Shown here one piece after another: positions 13,661 through 20,367 of a DNA stretch of 64,000 bases. Within the stretch, counting starts at the first letter, position 1. Every line of letters starts with the position of its first letter. The notes beneath the pieces are model-generated. The model was not told the DNA's origin, made no database searches, and saw nothing but the letters and a program-made list of their open reading frames with translations. The translations under genes were made by a program, and so were the position numbers. Source of the stretch: Mycobacterium deserti (lineage in GTDB: Bacteria; Actinomycetota; Actinomycetes; Mycobacteriales; Mycobacteriaceae); contig NZ_JAODWD010000006.1 in the NCBI RefSeq assembly GCF_025345615.1, forward strand, positions 310,001-374,000, read 5' to 3'.

Positions 13661-14512
13661 ATGGACTCGGGCGACGCTCCAGGCGCGGGGCCGGCCACGT
13701 CGGGACCGGCAGGCGCCGGACACCCTTTCGTGGTGGCTCACCGGGGCGCATCGGCCGATCGCCCTGAACACACACTGGCGGCCTACCAATTGGCGCTCGA
13801 CGAAGGCGCCGACGGCGTCGAATGCGATGTGCGACTGACTCGCGACGGGCATCTGGTGTGCGTGCACGACCGGCGGGTGGACCGCACGTCGGACGGAACG
13901 GGCCTCGTCAGCGAGATGACGCTGGCGCAATTGCGTGAGTTGGATTACGGCTCTTGGCATCCCGGCGGTCGCAGCGCCGACGGCGACACAGGGTTGTTGA
14001 CGCTCGACGACCTCGTGAAGCTGGTTCTGGACTGGAACCGGCCGGTCAAGATGTTCATCGAGACCAAGCACCCGGTGCGGTACGGCGCCCTGGTGGAGAG
14101 CAAGGTGCTCGCGCTGCTGCACCGGTACGGCATCGCCTCACCCGCATCGGCGGACCTGTCGCGGGCGGTGGTGATGTCCTTCTCGGCGGCCGCAGTCTGG
14201 CGCGTGCGGCGTGCGGCGCCGCTGCTGCCGACGGTGTTACTCGGCGAGACGTCGCGCTATCTCGGTGGGAGCGCGGCGACGACGGTCGGCGCCACCGCCG
14301 TCGGACCGTCCATCATGACGCTGCGCGAGCATCCGGAATTGGTGGACCGGGCCGCGGCGCAGGGCCGGGCGCTCTACTGCTGGACGGTCGACCACTACGA
14401 AGACGTCCGGTACTGCCGCGACCTCGGCGTGGCGTGGGTGGCGACGAACTACCCGGGCCGCACCAAGGACTGGCTGCAGAACGGGCTCACCGGCGCTGGC
14501 CGCGACGGCTAG
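13661..14512 (+). CDS. glpQ1: Glycerophosphodiester phosphodiesterase GlpQ1
   Basis: A 283-residue GDPD-family TIM-barrel enzyme that hydrolyses glycerophosphodiesters to glycerol 3-phosphate and an alcohol, matching Rv3842c. It shows the HRGASADRPEHTLAAY metal/phosphate motif near residue 28, GADGVECDVRLTRDGHLVCV with the acidic metal ligands and HDRRVDRTSDGTG with the second catalytic His. No signal peptide is seen, so it is probably cytoplasmic. The ATG at 13661 follows DUF4328 by five bases. Its TAG stop shares a CTAG with the convergent bfrB stop. Confidence 0.92.
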   Translation: MDSGDAPGAGPATSGPAGAGHPFVVAHRGASADRPEHTLAAYQLALDEGADGVECDVRLTRDGHLVCVHDRRVDRTSDGTGLVSEMTLAQLRELDYGSWHPGGRSADGDTGLLTLDDLVKLVLDWNRPVKMFIETKHPVRYGALVESKVLALLHRYGIASPASADLSRAVVMSFSAAAVWRVRRAAPLLPTVLLGETSRYLGGSAATTVGATAVGPSIMTLREHPELVDRAAAQGRALYCWTVDHYEDVRYCRDLGVAWVATNYPGRTKDWLQNGLTGAGRDG

Positions 14513-15054
14513 AGGCTCCCGCCTGCCGTCTTCGGTGCCGTGGGGTCCGTTGCGCCGGAGACGACTTCGCGCGCGACGAAATCCTCGAGGTGGAACAGGT
14601 TCGCACCAGCACGATCGGCGATCCGCACGAGTGTGGTCATCAGCGCGACCTCTTCGATCTGCTCCTTGAGGAACCACTGCATGAACTGCTCGCCGAGGTG
14701 GTCGCCCTCGTCGCGGGCCACGGCGGCCAGTCGGCTGATCTGTTCGGTGACCGCACGCTCCTGGTCGAGCGCGAACGCCAGCGCGTCGCGCGCAGTGTCG
14801 AACGAGTTGCGGACGGGATCGATGCCGGGGATCTCGACGTCGACGTCCCGGTCAAGTAGGTACTGCACAAATTTCAGGGCGTGGTTACGTTCCTCCACCG
14901 CCTGGCTGTAGAAGTGCTTGGCCAACTGCGGGAGGTCCGCGGCATCGAAATGCGCGGCGATCGCGATGTATTGCTGCGCGGCCCCGAATTCGTTGCGGAT
15001 CTGTTCTTGCAGCAGGGCGTGGAATTTGGTGTCGAGTGCGTCTGCCGTGGTCAT
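14509..15054 (-). CDS. bfrB: Ferritin BfrB (Rv3841)
   Basis: A 181-residue non-haem ferritin, the same length as M. tuberculosis BfrB. It is a four-helix bundle with ferroxidase ligands in EQIRNEFGAAQQYIAIA (Glu), VEERNHALKFV (ExxH) and DQERAVTEQI (Glu). The extended C-terminal tail after HLEDFVAREV is typical of mycobacterial BfrB. It oxidises and stores iron in a 24-mer. The ATG at 15054 gives the family N-terminus MTTADALDTKFHALL. In M. tuberculosis bfrB is activated by iron-bound IdeR through upstream tandem boxes; weak matches are present here upstream. Confidence 0.95.
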   Translation of the reverse strand: MTTADALDTKFHALLQEQIRNEFGAAQQYIAIAAHFDAADLPQLAKHFYSQAVEERNHALKFVQYLLDRDVDVEIPGIDPVRNSFDTARDALAFALDQERAVTEQISRLAAVARDEGDHLGEQFMQWFLKEQIEEVALMTTLVRIADRAGANLFHLEDFVAREVVSGATDPTAPKTAGGSL

Positions 15055-15099
15055 GTCCGCAAGGATAGGCCAGGTCAAAGCCCTCTGTCAGCGAAGGAC

Positions 15100-15140
15100 A
15101 CCCTAACGCAGGCGAGCGTGCCCTAAGTTAGGTTATGCAA
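15100..15140 (-). promoter_or_regulatory. possible IdeR half-sites upstream of bfrB
   Basis: CCTAA/TTAGG half-sites occur as ACCCTAACGC and CCCTAAGTTAGGTTATG, 46-86 bases upstream of the bfrB ATG. The better one matches about 12 of 19 positions of TWAGGTWAGSCTWACCTWA. The place fits the upstream activating boxes of M. tuberculosis bfrB, but the match is weak. Confidence 0.4.
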
Positions 15141-15183
15141 TGTGACGGCGCTTACAAATCGCTTAGTGTGTTTGCTAGAGCCA

Positions 15184-16413
15184 TTATTCCGCATCGAGCA
15201 CTTCCTGCGGCACCGGCGCATCGGACCCGAGCGCGGCGAACAGTCGACTCGCGGCGTCGCTGTTCCACACCACGACCGAACCCGAGTCGCCCCCGGAGAA
15301 CTCTCCGATCGGCACGGTCGTGGTGGTGACGTCGCCGCGCAGCGCCCAGGCCAGGCGCGCGAGGTCGGTGATGTGGTCGCCCGAGTCGACGGTGACGGCG
15401 TTGGTGGCCGCCCGGGTCATCGGGTACCAGCGCAGCGGGTTCAGCAGCACGGCAGGACTCGCCGCGCGGTGCAGCAGCGCGGCCATGAACTCGCGCTGGT
15501 TGACCATTCGGTCCAGGTCGGCACGTGGCGTCGCCCTGGTGCGGACGAACCCGAGAGCGTTGCGACCGTCCAGCTTCTGGCATCCGGCGGCCAGGTCGAT
15601 ACCGGCCAACGGGTCGCTGATCGGCTCGGTCGGACACATGGTCACTCCACCGACCGCGTCCACCATCACCGCGAAGCCGTCGAAACCGATCTCGGCGTAG
15701 TGGTCCAGGCGCAGGCCGGTGGCCTGTTCGACGGTCTGCGCGAGCAGGGGCGCGCCGCCGACTGCGAACGCCGCGTTGATCTTGTCCTCGCCGTAGCCGG
15801 GAATCGGCACGTAGGAGTCACGGGGAATCGACACCATCGTGGTGGCAGTTCCGGACCACGGTGCCGGGACATGCACCAGCAGGATGGTGTCGGTACGACC
15901 GTTGCCGATGTCTCCGCCGGTGGCCAGTTCGGCCTGCTGTTCGGGGCTCAGATGCCCGCGGCTGTCGGACCCGACGAGCAACCAGGTCGTGCCCGACCCG
16001 GCAGCCGGACGTTCGGGGTAGTCGGCCAGCGCCGGTATCCGGCTCAGCGACGCGTCCATCCAGACCCCGCCTGCCACCACCGCGACGACGAAGACCAGCA
16101 GCAATGCCGCTGCAATGCGGCCCCAATGTCGTTTGCGCCGCGGCTTTTTCGCTTTCGGGGCGGTGAGCGGTCGGGGTGGCGCAGTTGGCGGCAAGGGCCG
16201 ACGCGGCGGAGTAGGCGGACGCCTGACCGGCGGTGGGGGAGGTGGGGGAGGTGGTGGTCTATGGGCCGGCGGCGGGGTGGGCCTGCGCTGCGGTGTCGGT
16301 GGGTTCGGTGGCCAGGCGGGGGGCGGCCGGTTGGGGTCGCGGCGGATCACCTGCGACGGCTCCCGGCGCGCTCTGGGGTCGAAACCCCGTGGCGGCTGCC
16401 GGTTGTCGTTCAC
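15184..16413 (-). CDS. LytR-CpsA-Psr (LCP) family protein
   Basis: A 409-residue protein. Residues 1-95 are a cytoplasmic Pro-rich tail (with a run of ten Pro) and a basic segment (KAKKPRRKRHWGR). One membrane helix spans about 97-120. An extracellular LCP domain spans about 140-390, with TTWLLVGSDSRGH, NGRTDTILLVHV, the catalytic Arg motif MVSIPRDSYVPIPGYGEDKINAAFAVGG-type segment and QKLDGRNALGFVRTR. LCP enzymes transfer polyprenyl-phosphate-linked glycans to peptidoglycan; in mycobacteria they ligate arabinogalactan. The start is GTG at 16413. Genes upstream on the same strand are CPBP and DUF2470. It lies in the position of Rv3840. Confidence 0.9.
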   Translation of the reverse strand: MNDNRQPPRGFDPRARREPSQVIRRDPNRPPPAWPPNPPTPQRRPTPPPAHRPPPPPPPPPPVRRPPTPPRRPLPPTAPPRPLTAPKAKKPRRKRHWGRIAAALLLVFVVAVVAGGVWMDASLSRIPALADYPERPAAGSGTTWLLVGSDSRGHLSPEQQAELATGGDIGNGRTDTILLVHVPAPWSGTATTMVSIPRDSYVPIPGYGEDKINAAFAVGGAPLLAQTVEQATGLRLDHYAEIGFDGFAVMVDAVGGVTMCPTEPISDPLAGIDLAAGCQKLDGRNALGFVRTRATPRADLDRMVNQREFMAALLHRAASPAVLLNPLRWYPMTRAATNAVTVDSGDHITDLARLAWALRGDVTTTTVPIGEFSGGDSGSVVVWNSDAASRLFAALGSDAPVPQEVLDAE

Positions 16414-16442
16414 AGCTTACGAATGTACGTGGCTGCCGTAGA

Positions 16443-17210
16443 TCACTGCAGCCAGCCGAGATGGCCTGCCAGGAGGGCGTAGCCGACGAAGGCCACCGCG
16501 TCGATCAGCGTGTGTGCGATCACCAGCGGCCACAGCCGGCCCGTGCGCATCCACACGGCGCCGAAGACCAGGCCCATCGCAAAGTTGCCGAGCCCGGCGC
16601 CGAAGCCCTGGTACAGGTGATAGGCCCCGCGCAGGAGGCTCGAGAGAAGCACTGCGGCGACGGGGTTGACCTTCAACTGGCGCAGTCGGGTCAACAGGAA
16701 TCCGACGACGATCACCTCCTCGGCCCAGCCGTTGCCGAACGACACCAGAAGCAGCACCGGGATTCGCCACCAGGTGTCATAGAGCTCGGCGGGCTCGACC
16801 GAGGCGTTGATGCCGAGCAGTCGGGCCACCTGATACAGCGCCAGCCCCGGCAATCCGATCAGCGCGGCGAGGCCGAACCCTCCCAGCACGTCAGCACGCC
16901 ACTGCAGCCGGCCGAGGCCGATTCGGGCCGGCCCGAAACCGCTGCGCCACAACAGATACACGCCCAGCGCGCCCCAGGCCGAGAGCTGGAAGAAGCCGGC
17001 CAGGTTCAAGCCGAGGTCGATCAGGTCGAACGGGGAGCGGCGTGGGTTGAGCGCAACGACCTGACCGGACAACCCGAGCAGGACCGACTCGATCAGGTTC
17101 AGCAGCGCGGTGTAGGCCGACAGGCCGAAGGTGACCGCCAGGATGACGGCGATCTCGAGACGGAGCCCGCGTCGCTGCGCGTCGGTCAGATCGTCAGGGC
17201 CCTCGGTCAC
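16443..17210 (-). CDS. CPBP-family intramembrane metalloprotease-like protein
   Basis: A 255-residue protein with about seven helices and the CPBP/ABI domain in the C-terminal half: NGWAEEVIVVGFLLTRLRQL (motif 1), LRGAYHLYQGFGAGLGNFAMG (motif 2, with His) and VIAHTLIDAVAFVGY (motif 3, HxxxD). The usual motif is EExxxR; here the first Arg position is Val, with an Arg five residues later (LLTRL), so either the motif is shifted or the protein is a variant. CPBP proteins process prenylated proteins in eukaryotes, while bacterial roles are mostly unknown. The GTG at 17210 lies 52 bases after DUF2470. Confidence 0.8.
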   Translation of the reverse strand: MTEGPDDLTDAQRRGLRLEIAVILAVTFGLSAYTALLNLIESVLLGLSGQVVALNPRRSPFDLIDLGLNLAGFFQLSAWGALGVYLLWRSGFGPARIGLGRLQWRADVLGGFGLAALIGLPGLALYQVARLLGINASVEPAELYDTWWRIPVLLLVSFGNGWAEEVIVVGFLLTRLRQLKVNPVAAVLLSSLLRGAYHLYQGFGAGLGNFAMGLVFGAVWMRTGRLWPLVIAHTLIDAVAFVGYALLAGHLGWLQ

Positions 17211-17243
17211 CGCAGCTACGGTAGCGGCGCGTGCCGTCTCCGT

Positions 17244-17258
17244 GCTCCTCGCGTGCGC
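17244..17258 (-). repeat. intercistronic copy of GCGCACGCGAGGAGC
   Basis: Between the DUF2470 stop and the CPBP start, on the coding strand, is a 15-base exact copy of the core found twice in the DUF4328 mini-ORF ladder (12538-12552 and 12564-12578). A 13-base version lies at the PAP2-ubiA junction (36587-36599). All copies are on the coding strand just before a downstream start. Confidence 0.7.
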
Positions 17259-17262
17259 GCTC

Positions 17263-18054
17263 TCAGAGCCGGCGCGCGCGCAGCCCGTTGAGGAACGGGC
17301 AGCCCATCAACACCCGGATCGCCTGGCTCAGCCCGGTCACGTCGTCGACCGGCTTCGCGAACGGCAGCCGCACGTCGTGGTCGCCGTCGTCGCCTTCGAC
17401 CCGGAGTTGCACCCCGTAGCGGTCCAGCCCGAGCGGACGCACCCTGCCGCGGCGCAGGGCCGTCGGCAGCCGGCTGGCCAGCCGGTCGACCACGTCGCGG
17501 TGTGCCGACTCCATGTGCTGCAGCCAGCACGACTCCATCGCACAGAACGGGTCCGGACGAGCGTCCAGGAGGGTGCTGACGCCGACCGACTCCGCGCCGG
17601 TCGAGTCGGCCACCACGACCGAGTCGATCTCCAGGCGCATCAGCGCATACCGCGGATCGCCGGTACCCGCGGGGGAGTGGACCTGCAGCAGGGCGGGATT
17701 GGGATCCTCGGTGGCGATGAGGTCGAGCAGTGCGGCAACCTCGCCCGCGGCAACGTCGTACAGCCGCCCGCGGATCCACACCAGCGAGCGCACCGGCTCC
17801 CGCAGCGGCAACGGCGCGTAGTCGGTCATCTCGAGGACGGCCTGCACACCCGCGTCGCCCGCGGCGATCGCCATACCGGCGATCACTCCGTCGACCGGTG
17901 CGGTGATCGCGAACGAGCCGTCGTCGAGCAGGTGGTGCACGGGAGTGGCCGCGGGCTCGACACCTTCGACGGCGAGCATCGCGCCGCCGGCCCGCACGCA
18001 TGCACTGCGGATCCGCTCGGCCGTCGTCGGTGCCGTCGTCGCCGTCGTTTCCAT
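17263..18054 (-). CDS. DUF2470 protein, iron-regulated (Rv3839 homologue)
   Basis: A 263-residue cytoplasmic protein. The C-terminal DUF2470 domain (about 170-255; ESCWLQHMESAHRDVVDRLA ... GVQLRVEG) is a domain found in haem-utilisation proteins. The N-terminal part has a split-barrel-like stretch (GVIAGMAIAAGDAGVQAVLEMTDYAP). Rv3839 is IdeR-repressed in M. tuberculosis, and a good IdeR box lies 24-42 bases upstream here. The ATG at 18054 is chosen because GGGAGG lies about eight bases before it; a TTG at 18072 lacks this. It may act in haem-iron use, but no catalytic motif is seen. Confidence 0.85.
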   Translation of the reverse strand: METTATTAPTTAERIRSACVRAGGAMLAVEGVEPAATPVHHLLDDGSFAITAPVDGVIAGMAIAAGDAGVQAVLEMTDYAPLPLREPVRSLVWIRGRLYDVAAGEVAALLDLIATEDPNPALLQVHSPAGTGDPRYALMRLEIDSVVVADSTGAESVGVSTLLDARPDPFCAMESCWLQHMESAHRDVVDRLASRLPTALRRGRVRPLGLDRYGVQLRVEGDDGDHDVRLPFAKPVDDVTGLSQAIRVLMGCPFLNGLRARRL

Positions 18055-18077
18055 GTAGAGCGCCTCCCGCAATCAGA

Positions 18078-18096
18078 TAAGGTGAGCCTAACTTAA
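18078..18096 (-). promoter_or_regulatory. IdeR iron box
   Basis: TAAGGTGAGCCTAACTTAA matches 16 of 19 positions of the iron-box consensus TTAGGTTAGSCTAACCTAA. It is centred 33 bases upstream of the DUF2470 ATG, a repressing position. pheA on the other side starts 77 bases away with its own -10, so regulation is expected mainly toward DUF2470. Confidence 0.85.
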
Positions 18097-18160
18097 CTAA
18101 GCCCGCGCGGTTCGCGCAAGGCTTCCCTCGCAGCGGAACGGCATTACCGCAGCGAACCGA

Positions 18161-18173
18161 TAGGGTTGTCGCG
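18161..18173 (+). promoter_or_regulatory. leaderless-type promoter of pheA
   Basis: TAGGGT (18161-18166) ends six bases before the pheA GTG, and there is no ribosome site. It fits transcription starting at the GTG itself. Confidence 0.6.
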
Positions 18174-19042
18174 TGCCGCGCATCGCCTACCTTGGACCCG
18201 AGGGGACGTTCTCGGAAGCGGCGCTGCGCGCGATGGCCGCCGCCCGTCGGCTGCCCGTGGACGACTTCGAACCGCTACCGACCGACAGCCCGCCCGCCGC
18301 GGTGGAGTTGGTCCGCGCCGGCGAGGCGACCTACGCCTGCGTGCCGATCGAGAATTCGATCAACGGTTCGGTGCTGCCGACGCTGGACAGCCTCGCCACC
18401 GGTTCGGAGGTCCAGATCTTCGCCGAGTACACCCTCGACATCGCCTTCACCATCGCGGTGCGCCCCGGCGTCACCGAACCCGCCTCGATCGCCGCCTATC
18501 CGGTGGCGCGCGCCCAAGTGGCGAACTGGGTGGCGCAACACCTGCCGCTGGCCACCTTCCAAGCCGCCGACTCGAACGCCGCAGCGGCCGTCGACGTCGC
18601 CGCTGGACGGGCGGACGCCGCCGTCACCACCGCGTTGGCGGCCGACCGCCACGGACTGGCCACTCTGGCCGACGGCGTCGTCGATGAGGCCAACGCACGC
18701 ACCCGCTTCGTCCTCGTCGGGCCACCGGGCCCGCCGCCGCAGCGCACCGGCGCCGATCGGACGTCTGTGGTGCTGCGCCTTGCCAACGTGCCCGGCGCCC
18801 TGGCCGCCGCTCTGACCGAGTTCGCGATCCGCGACGTCGACCTCACCCGTATCGAATCCCGGCCGACCCGAACGGAGTTGGGGACCTACATCTTCTTCTT
18901 GGACTTCGCAGGCCATGTCCAGGACGATCCGGTCGCGCAGGCACTCGAAGCGCTCTACCGACGTTGTGTAGACGTGCGCAATCTGGGTTCCTGGCCGACG
19001 GGGTCGGCCAAACTGACACGACCACTGAAGAGAACACCGTGA
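18173..19042 (+). CDS. pheA: Prephenate dehydratase PheA
   Basis: A 289-residue enzyme converting prephenate to phenylpyruvate in phenylalanine synthesis (Rv3838c). The PDT domain (about 1-185) has RIAYLGPEGTFSEAAL, YACVPIENSINGSVLPTLDSL and the catalytic-site NARTRFVLVG. The ACT regulatory domain (about 195-275) has the ESRP motif in DLTRIESRPTRTELGTYIFFLD, which binds phenylalanine for feedback inhibition. The tail after SWPTG is about 30 residues shorter than in M. tuberculosis (321 residues). The stop overlaps the next start as GTGA. Confidence 0.95.
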   Translation: MPRIAYLGPEGTFSEAALRAMAAARRLPVDDFEPLPTDSPPAAVELVRAGEATYACVPIENSINGSVLPTLDSLATGSEVQIFAEYTLDIAFTIAVRPGVTEPASIAAYPVARAQVANWVAQHLPLATFQAADSNAAAAVDVAAGRADAAVTTALAADRHGLATLADGVVDEANARTRFVLVGPPGPPPQRTGADRTSVVLRLANVPGALAAALTEFAIRDVDLTRIESRPTRTELGTYIFFLDFAGHVQDDPVAQALEALYRRCVDVRNLGSWPTGSAKLTRPLKRTP

Positions 19043-19725
19043 GCGGCCGCCTGATCCTGCTGCGGCACGGACAGTCACACGCCAACGTCGAGCGACGACT
19101 CGACACCCGGCCGCCCGGCGCGGCGCTCACCGATCTGGGCCGGGAACAGGCCCGCGCGTTCGCCCGCGGACTGTCGCAACCGCCTGCGATGGTCGCTCAC
19201 TCGGTGGCGCTGAGGGCCTCGCAGACCGCCGCCGAGGTCGCCGACGAACTCGGGCTGGCCACCTTTGAACTCGAGGGCATCCACGAGGTGCAGGTGGGCG
19301 AGTTGGAAGATCGCAACGACGACGATGCGGTCAAGACGTTCGAGACCGTCTACCAACGCTGGCACGAGGGCGACCTGGACATACCGATGCCCGGCGGCGA
19401 GACCGCCCGGCAGGTGCTGGATCGGTATGTCCCGGTGATCACGCAGCTGCGGCTTCGCTACCTCGACGACCACGAGTGGCACGGCGACATCGCGGTGGTC
19501 AGCCACGGCGCCGCGATCCGGCTGACGGCGGCCCTGCTGGCCGGCGTCGAGAGCAGCTTCGCGCTCGACCACCACCTCGCCAACGCGGAGTCGGTGGTGC
19601 TGACGCCGATCACCGACGGGCGGTGGAGCTGCGTGCAGTGGGGCGACAAGACGCCGCCGTTCTATCCCGAGCCCGACGTGCACCCCGTGGAGGATGCGCT
19701 GCAGTCAGCCGACCCGATGGGCTGA
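19039..19725 (+). CDS. Histidine phosphatase (phosphoglycerate mutase-like, Rv3837c)
   Basis: A 228-residue histidine-phosphatase-superfamily enzyme. The catalytic LRHGQSHANVERR is near the N-terminus, the second half has EVQVGELEDRNDDDA with the acid Glu, and VVSHGAAIRLTAALLAG supplies the second His. Although called phosphoglycerate mutase, such proteins are often broad phosphatases, and the true substrate is not known. The GTG at 19039 overlaps the pheA TGA, so translation is coupled. The last 21 bases overlap the 3' end of the Cys-rich gene on the other strand. Confidence 0.88.
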   Translation: MSGRLILLRHGQSHANVERRLDTRPPGAALTDLGREQARAFARGLSQPPAMVAHSVALRASQTAAEVADELGLATFELEGIHEVQVGELEDRNDDDAVKTFETVYQRWHEGDLDIPMPGGETARQVLDRYVPVITQLRLRYLDDHEWHGDIAVVSHGAAIRLTAALLAGVESSFALDHHLANAESVVLTPITDGRWSCVQWGDKTPPFYPEPDVHPVEDALQSADPMG

Positions 19726-19896
19726 CATCACCGCGGCACAGGTGCAACCGAACGCATCGCAGTCAACGCGGAAGGTGTGCACCGCCTCGGGCATGTCGCA
19801 GTCCGGCTCGGTGCATTCGGCGCGCGCCGCGACGTGGAAGACGACGGTGCCGTGGCAATGTGCCAGCTCCGCCTCGCAGTCCCCGCACGTACCCAT
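19705..19896 (-). CDS. Small Cys-rich, probably metal-binding protein
   Basis: A 63-residue product with eight Cys and three His: CGDCEAELAHCHG, ECTEPDCDM and DCDAFGCTC. The spacing suggests one or two zinc sites. No family is recognised. The ATG at 19896 has a weak purine-rich site (AAGGGG). It overlaps the 3' end of the convergent phosphatase gene by 21 bases. It lies downstream of the zincin gene and the 32-base repeat on the same strand, so it may be the last gene of that operon. It could also be a fortuitous frame, but the concentration of Cys argues for a real gene. Confidence 0.6.
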   Translation of the reverse strand: MGTCGDCEAELAHCHGTVVFHVAARAECTEPDCDMPEAVHTFRVDCDAFGCTCAAVMSAHRVG

Positions 19897-19955
19897 GGCC
19901 CCTTGATAGCACCGGCGGGCGACAAATCGGCGATGCCGCGCCTGGCCACCGGCAA

Positions 19956-20017
19956 CTTCTGGTCTTCGCGCAAGCGCTCATCCCCATCTTCTGGTCTTCG
20001 CGCAAGCGCTCATCCCC
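19956..20017 (-). repeat. two-copy 32-bp repeat with ATGA-coupled mini-ORF
   Basis: A 30-base sequence beginning GGGGATGAGCGCTTGCGCGA repeats twice with a 32-base period on the minus strand. The first ATG (20013) overlaps the TGA stop of the zincin gene. Its 12-codon mini-ORF ends in TGA overlapping the second ATG (19981). This is the same start-stop chaining as at 12506 and 29126, here at the end of a gene. Confidence 0.75.
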
Positions 20018-20363
20018 AACCCAACTCGTGCAAGCGCTCGTCGTCGATCCCGAAGTGGTGGGCGATCTCGTGAATCACCGTGATGGCCACCTCCTCGACG
20101 ACCTCGTCTTCGCTGTCACACACCTCGAGTAGCGGCTCGCGGTAGATCGTGATCGTGTCGGGCAACGAACCGGCCGAATACCAGGAGTCGCGTTCGGTCA
20201 GCGCCACGCCCCGGTAGAGCCCGAGGATCTCCGGCTCGTCGGGATCGCGGTCTTCGACCAGCACCACCACGTTGTCCATCGCCGCGGCGAGCTTCTCGGG
20301 AACCAGGTCCAGTGCGTCGGAGACGAGCTCGTCGAACCGTTGCGGGCTCATCCGCACGGGCAT
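20010..20363 (-). CDS. Zincin-like metallopeptidase (Rv3836 homologue)
   Basis: A 117-residue protein of the minimal zincin family (PF06262-type). The zinc site is VIHEIAHHFGIDDERLHELG near the C-terminus: HExxH plus a third ligand in the Asp/His segment. The N-terminal half has FDELVSDALDLVPEKLAAAMDNVVVLVED, typical of the family. Substrates are unknown. The ATG at 20363 lies four bases after the stop of the Rv3835 homologue, so they form an operon; ATG at 20351 is possible. Slightly shorter than the M. tuberculosis protein. Confidence 0.88.
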   Translation of the reverse strand: MPVRMSPQRFDELVSDALDLVPEKLAAAMDNVVVLVEDRDPDEPEILGLYRGVALTERDSWYSAGSLPDTITIYREPLLEVCDSEDEVVEEVAITVIHEIAHHFGIDDERLHELGWG

Positions 20364-20367
20364 AGGG

